Positions 4,722-5,709 of a stretch of 5,709 bases of DNA are shown piece by piece. Below the pieces are notes generated by a model. That model had not been told where the DNA came from and did not search any database. It worked only from the letters and a program-made list of their open reading frames with translations. Every line of letters begins with the position of its first letter. Within the stretch, counting starts at the first letter, position 1. The DNA lies in assembly GCA_041584055.1 (NCBI GenBank), contig JBFHER010000263.1, positions 1 to 5,709 on the forward strand, written 5' to 3'. The position numbers and the translations under genes are program-made. This stretch comes from JBFHER01 sp041584055 (GTDB lineage Bacteria; Bacteroidota; Bacteroidia; Bacteroidales; UBA5342).

Positions 4722-5709
4722 ATGAACAAATCATCAAAAATATACATCGCCGGGCACCTCGGACTTGTGGGTTCGGCCATCACAAAGAACTTAAAAAGCA
4801 AGGGATACACGAATCTTGTATACCGTTCATTCCGGGAGTTGGATCTGATGAATCAGGCTGCTGTAGCACAATTCTTTGAGGAAGAGAAACCGGAGTACGT
4901 GGTTTTGGCTGCGGCTAAGGTGGGGGGGATCGTTGCCAATAATCTGTATCGCGGACAGTTTATTTACGAAAACATGCAGATCCAAAACAATGTGATTCAT
5001 CAATCGTATGTGCATGGGGTAAAGAAGCTTTTATTTTTGGGATCAACCTGCATCTATCCAAAGAACGCACCACAGCCAATGCCGGAAGACTGTTTGTTGA
5101 CAGATACCCTGGAATACACCAATGAACCCTACGCCATTGCAAAAATTGCCGGATTGAAGATGTGCGAGTCCTATAATTTGCAATATGGCACCAATTTCAT
5201 CTCGGTGATGCCAACGAATCTCTATGGCCCAAATGACAACTTTAATTTGGAAACCTCCCATGTGCTTCCTGCCATGGTGCGCAAGATTCATTTAGCGAAA
5301 TGTCTTGAAGATAATAATTGGGATGCAATCCGCGAAGATTTCAACAAGCGACCCGTTGAAGGAATAAACGGTTCAGCTTCGGAAGAAGAGATCATCAATA
5401 TGCTCGAAAAATACGGACTATCACTGAAACCCTCAAACCCTGAAACCCTCAAACCCTCAAACCCTGTAACCCTCTCCCTATGGGGCACAGGCAAGCCATT
5501 CCGCGAGTTTCTGTGGTCGGAAGACATGGCTGATGCATGTGTTTATTTGTTAGAGAACCGAGACTTTAAGGATGTAAAGGCACAATGTGGGGAAGAGATC
5601 AGAAATACGCATATCAACATCGGCACTGGTGTTGAAATTTCAATCCGACAGTTGGCCGAGACCATAAAGACAGAGATTGGCTTTAAGGGCAAGATTGATT
5701 TTGATTCAA
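4722..5709 (+). CDS. fcl: GDP-L-fucose synthase (GDP-4-keto-6-deoxymannose epimerase/reductase), 3' end cut by window
   Basis: This cytoplasmic bifunctional enzyme epimerises and then reduces the Gmd product to GDP-L-fucose with NADPH. The reading frame is open through 329 codons to the window edge. The nucleotide-binding loop AGHLGLVGSAI is at 10-20, with Leu13 where E. coli has Arg12. AAAKVGGIVANN (63-74) is a near-exact family block. The catalytic set is Ser108 and Cys110 (GSTCIYPK), Tyr137 and Lys141 (NEPYAIAK) and His180 (TSHVLPA), each one residue later than in E. coli. Relative to E. coli, an extra segment at about 195-250 contains NNWDAIREDFNKRPVEG, a Bacteroidota-type insertion, and ends in two copies of KPSNPxTL encoded by an 8-nt DNA array. 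WGTGKPFREFLWSEDMADA (254-272) resumes the conserved fold. The ATG at 4722 begins right before the first beta strand. It follows the four-helix-bundle gene by 75 bp. Confidence 0.97.
   Translation, partial: MNKSSKIYIAGHLGLVGSAITKNLKSKGYTNLVYRSFRELDLMNQAAVAQFFEEEKPEYVVLAAAKVGGIVANNLYRGQFIYENMQIQNNVIHQSYVHGVKKLLFLGSTCIYPKNAPQPMPEDCLLTDTLEYTNEPYAIAKIAGLKMCESYNLQYGTNFISVMPTNLYGPNDNFNLETSHVLPAMVRKIHLAKCLEDNNWDAIREDFNKRPVEGINGSASEEEIINMLEKYGLSLKPSNPETLKPSNPVTLSLWGTGKPFREFLWSEDMADACVYLLENRDFKDVKAQCGEEIRNTHINIGTGVEISIRQLAETIKTEIGFKGKIDFDS
5426..5473. repeat. Six-unit 8-nt tandem array inside fcl
   Basis: Six gapless 8-nt units of the type caaaccct or gaaaccct (the last is gtaaccct) total 48 bases, or 16 codons. 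Because three units equal 24 nt, the protein shows two 8-residue repeats, KPSNPETL and KPSNPVTL, at residues 236-251. The array lies in a lineage-variable loop just before the conserved WGTGKP motif. On the minus strand it is G-rich, with GGG every 8 bases. Loss or gain of a single unit would shift the fcl frame. Confidence 0.92.

Overview
The window looks like part of a surface-polysaccharide (exopolysaccharide or O-antigen-like) cluster of a member of the Bacteroidota. This assignment is an inference from three things: the weak or absent Shine-Dalgarno signals in front of the genes, the Bacteroidota-style long insertion in the GDP-L-fucose synthase, and a four-helix-bundle (23S rRNA intervening-sequence type) gene. 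No rRNA or other taxonomic marker is present, so the genus is not determined.

All six genes lie on the + strand and are closely spaced. In order they are a family-2-like glycosyltransferase (82-1023), a WecG/TagA/CpsF-family glycosyltransferase (1080-1808), a polyprenyl-phosphate-type family-2 glycosyltransferase with C-terminal membrane segments (1822-2907), GDP-mannose 4,6-dehydratase gmd (3062-4222), a 117-residue four-helix-bundle protein (4293-4646) and GDP-L-fucose synthase fcl (4722 to the window edge, 3' end missing). Gmd and Fcl together convert GDP-D-mannose to GDP-L-fucose. The three glycosyltransferases probably build or modify a lipid-linked repeat unit that may contain that fucose. 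The four-helix-bundle gene is the outsider, because it sits between two genes that act consecutively in one pathway.

The unusual layer is a set of short tandem arrays with 8- or 9-nt units placed at gene boundaries or inside a variable loop. They are a two-unit array at the start of the third glycosyltransferase (1831-1846), a long 9-nt array in front of gmd whose left part runs in the opposite orientation (2912-3052), 8-nt arrays in inverted orientation on both sides of the four-helix-bundle gene (4225-4267 and 4661-4696), and six 8-nt units inside the fcl reading frame (5426-5473), which read as two copies of KPSNPxTL. The best candidate for something undescribed is the four-helix-bundle gene with its inverted array flanks, seen as a small mobile-like cassette, together with the apparently gene-less array of similar layout in front of gmd. 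The 8-nt arrays also give possible frame switches in fcl and in the third glycosyltransferase. These are hypotheses from one sequence; comparison with related genomes would decide them.
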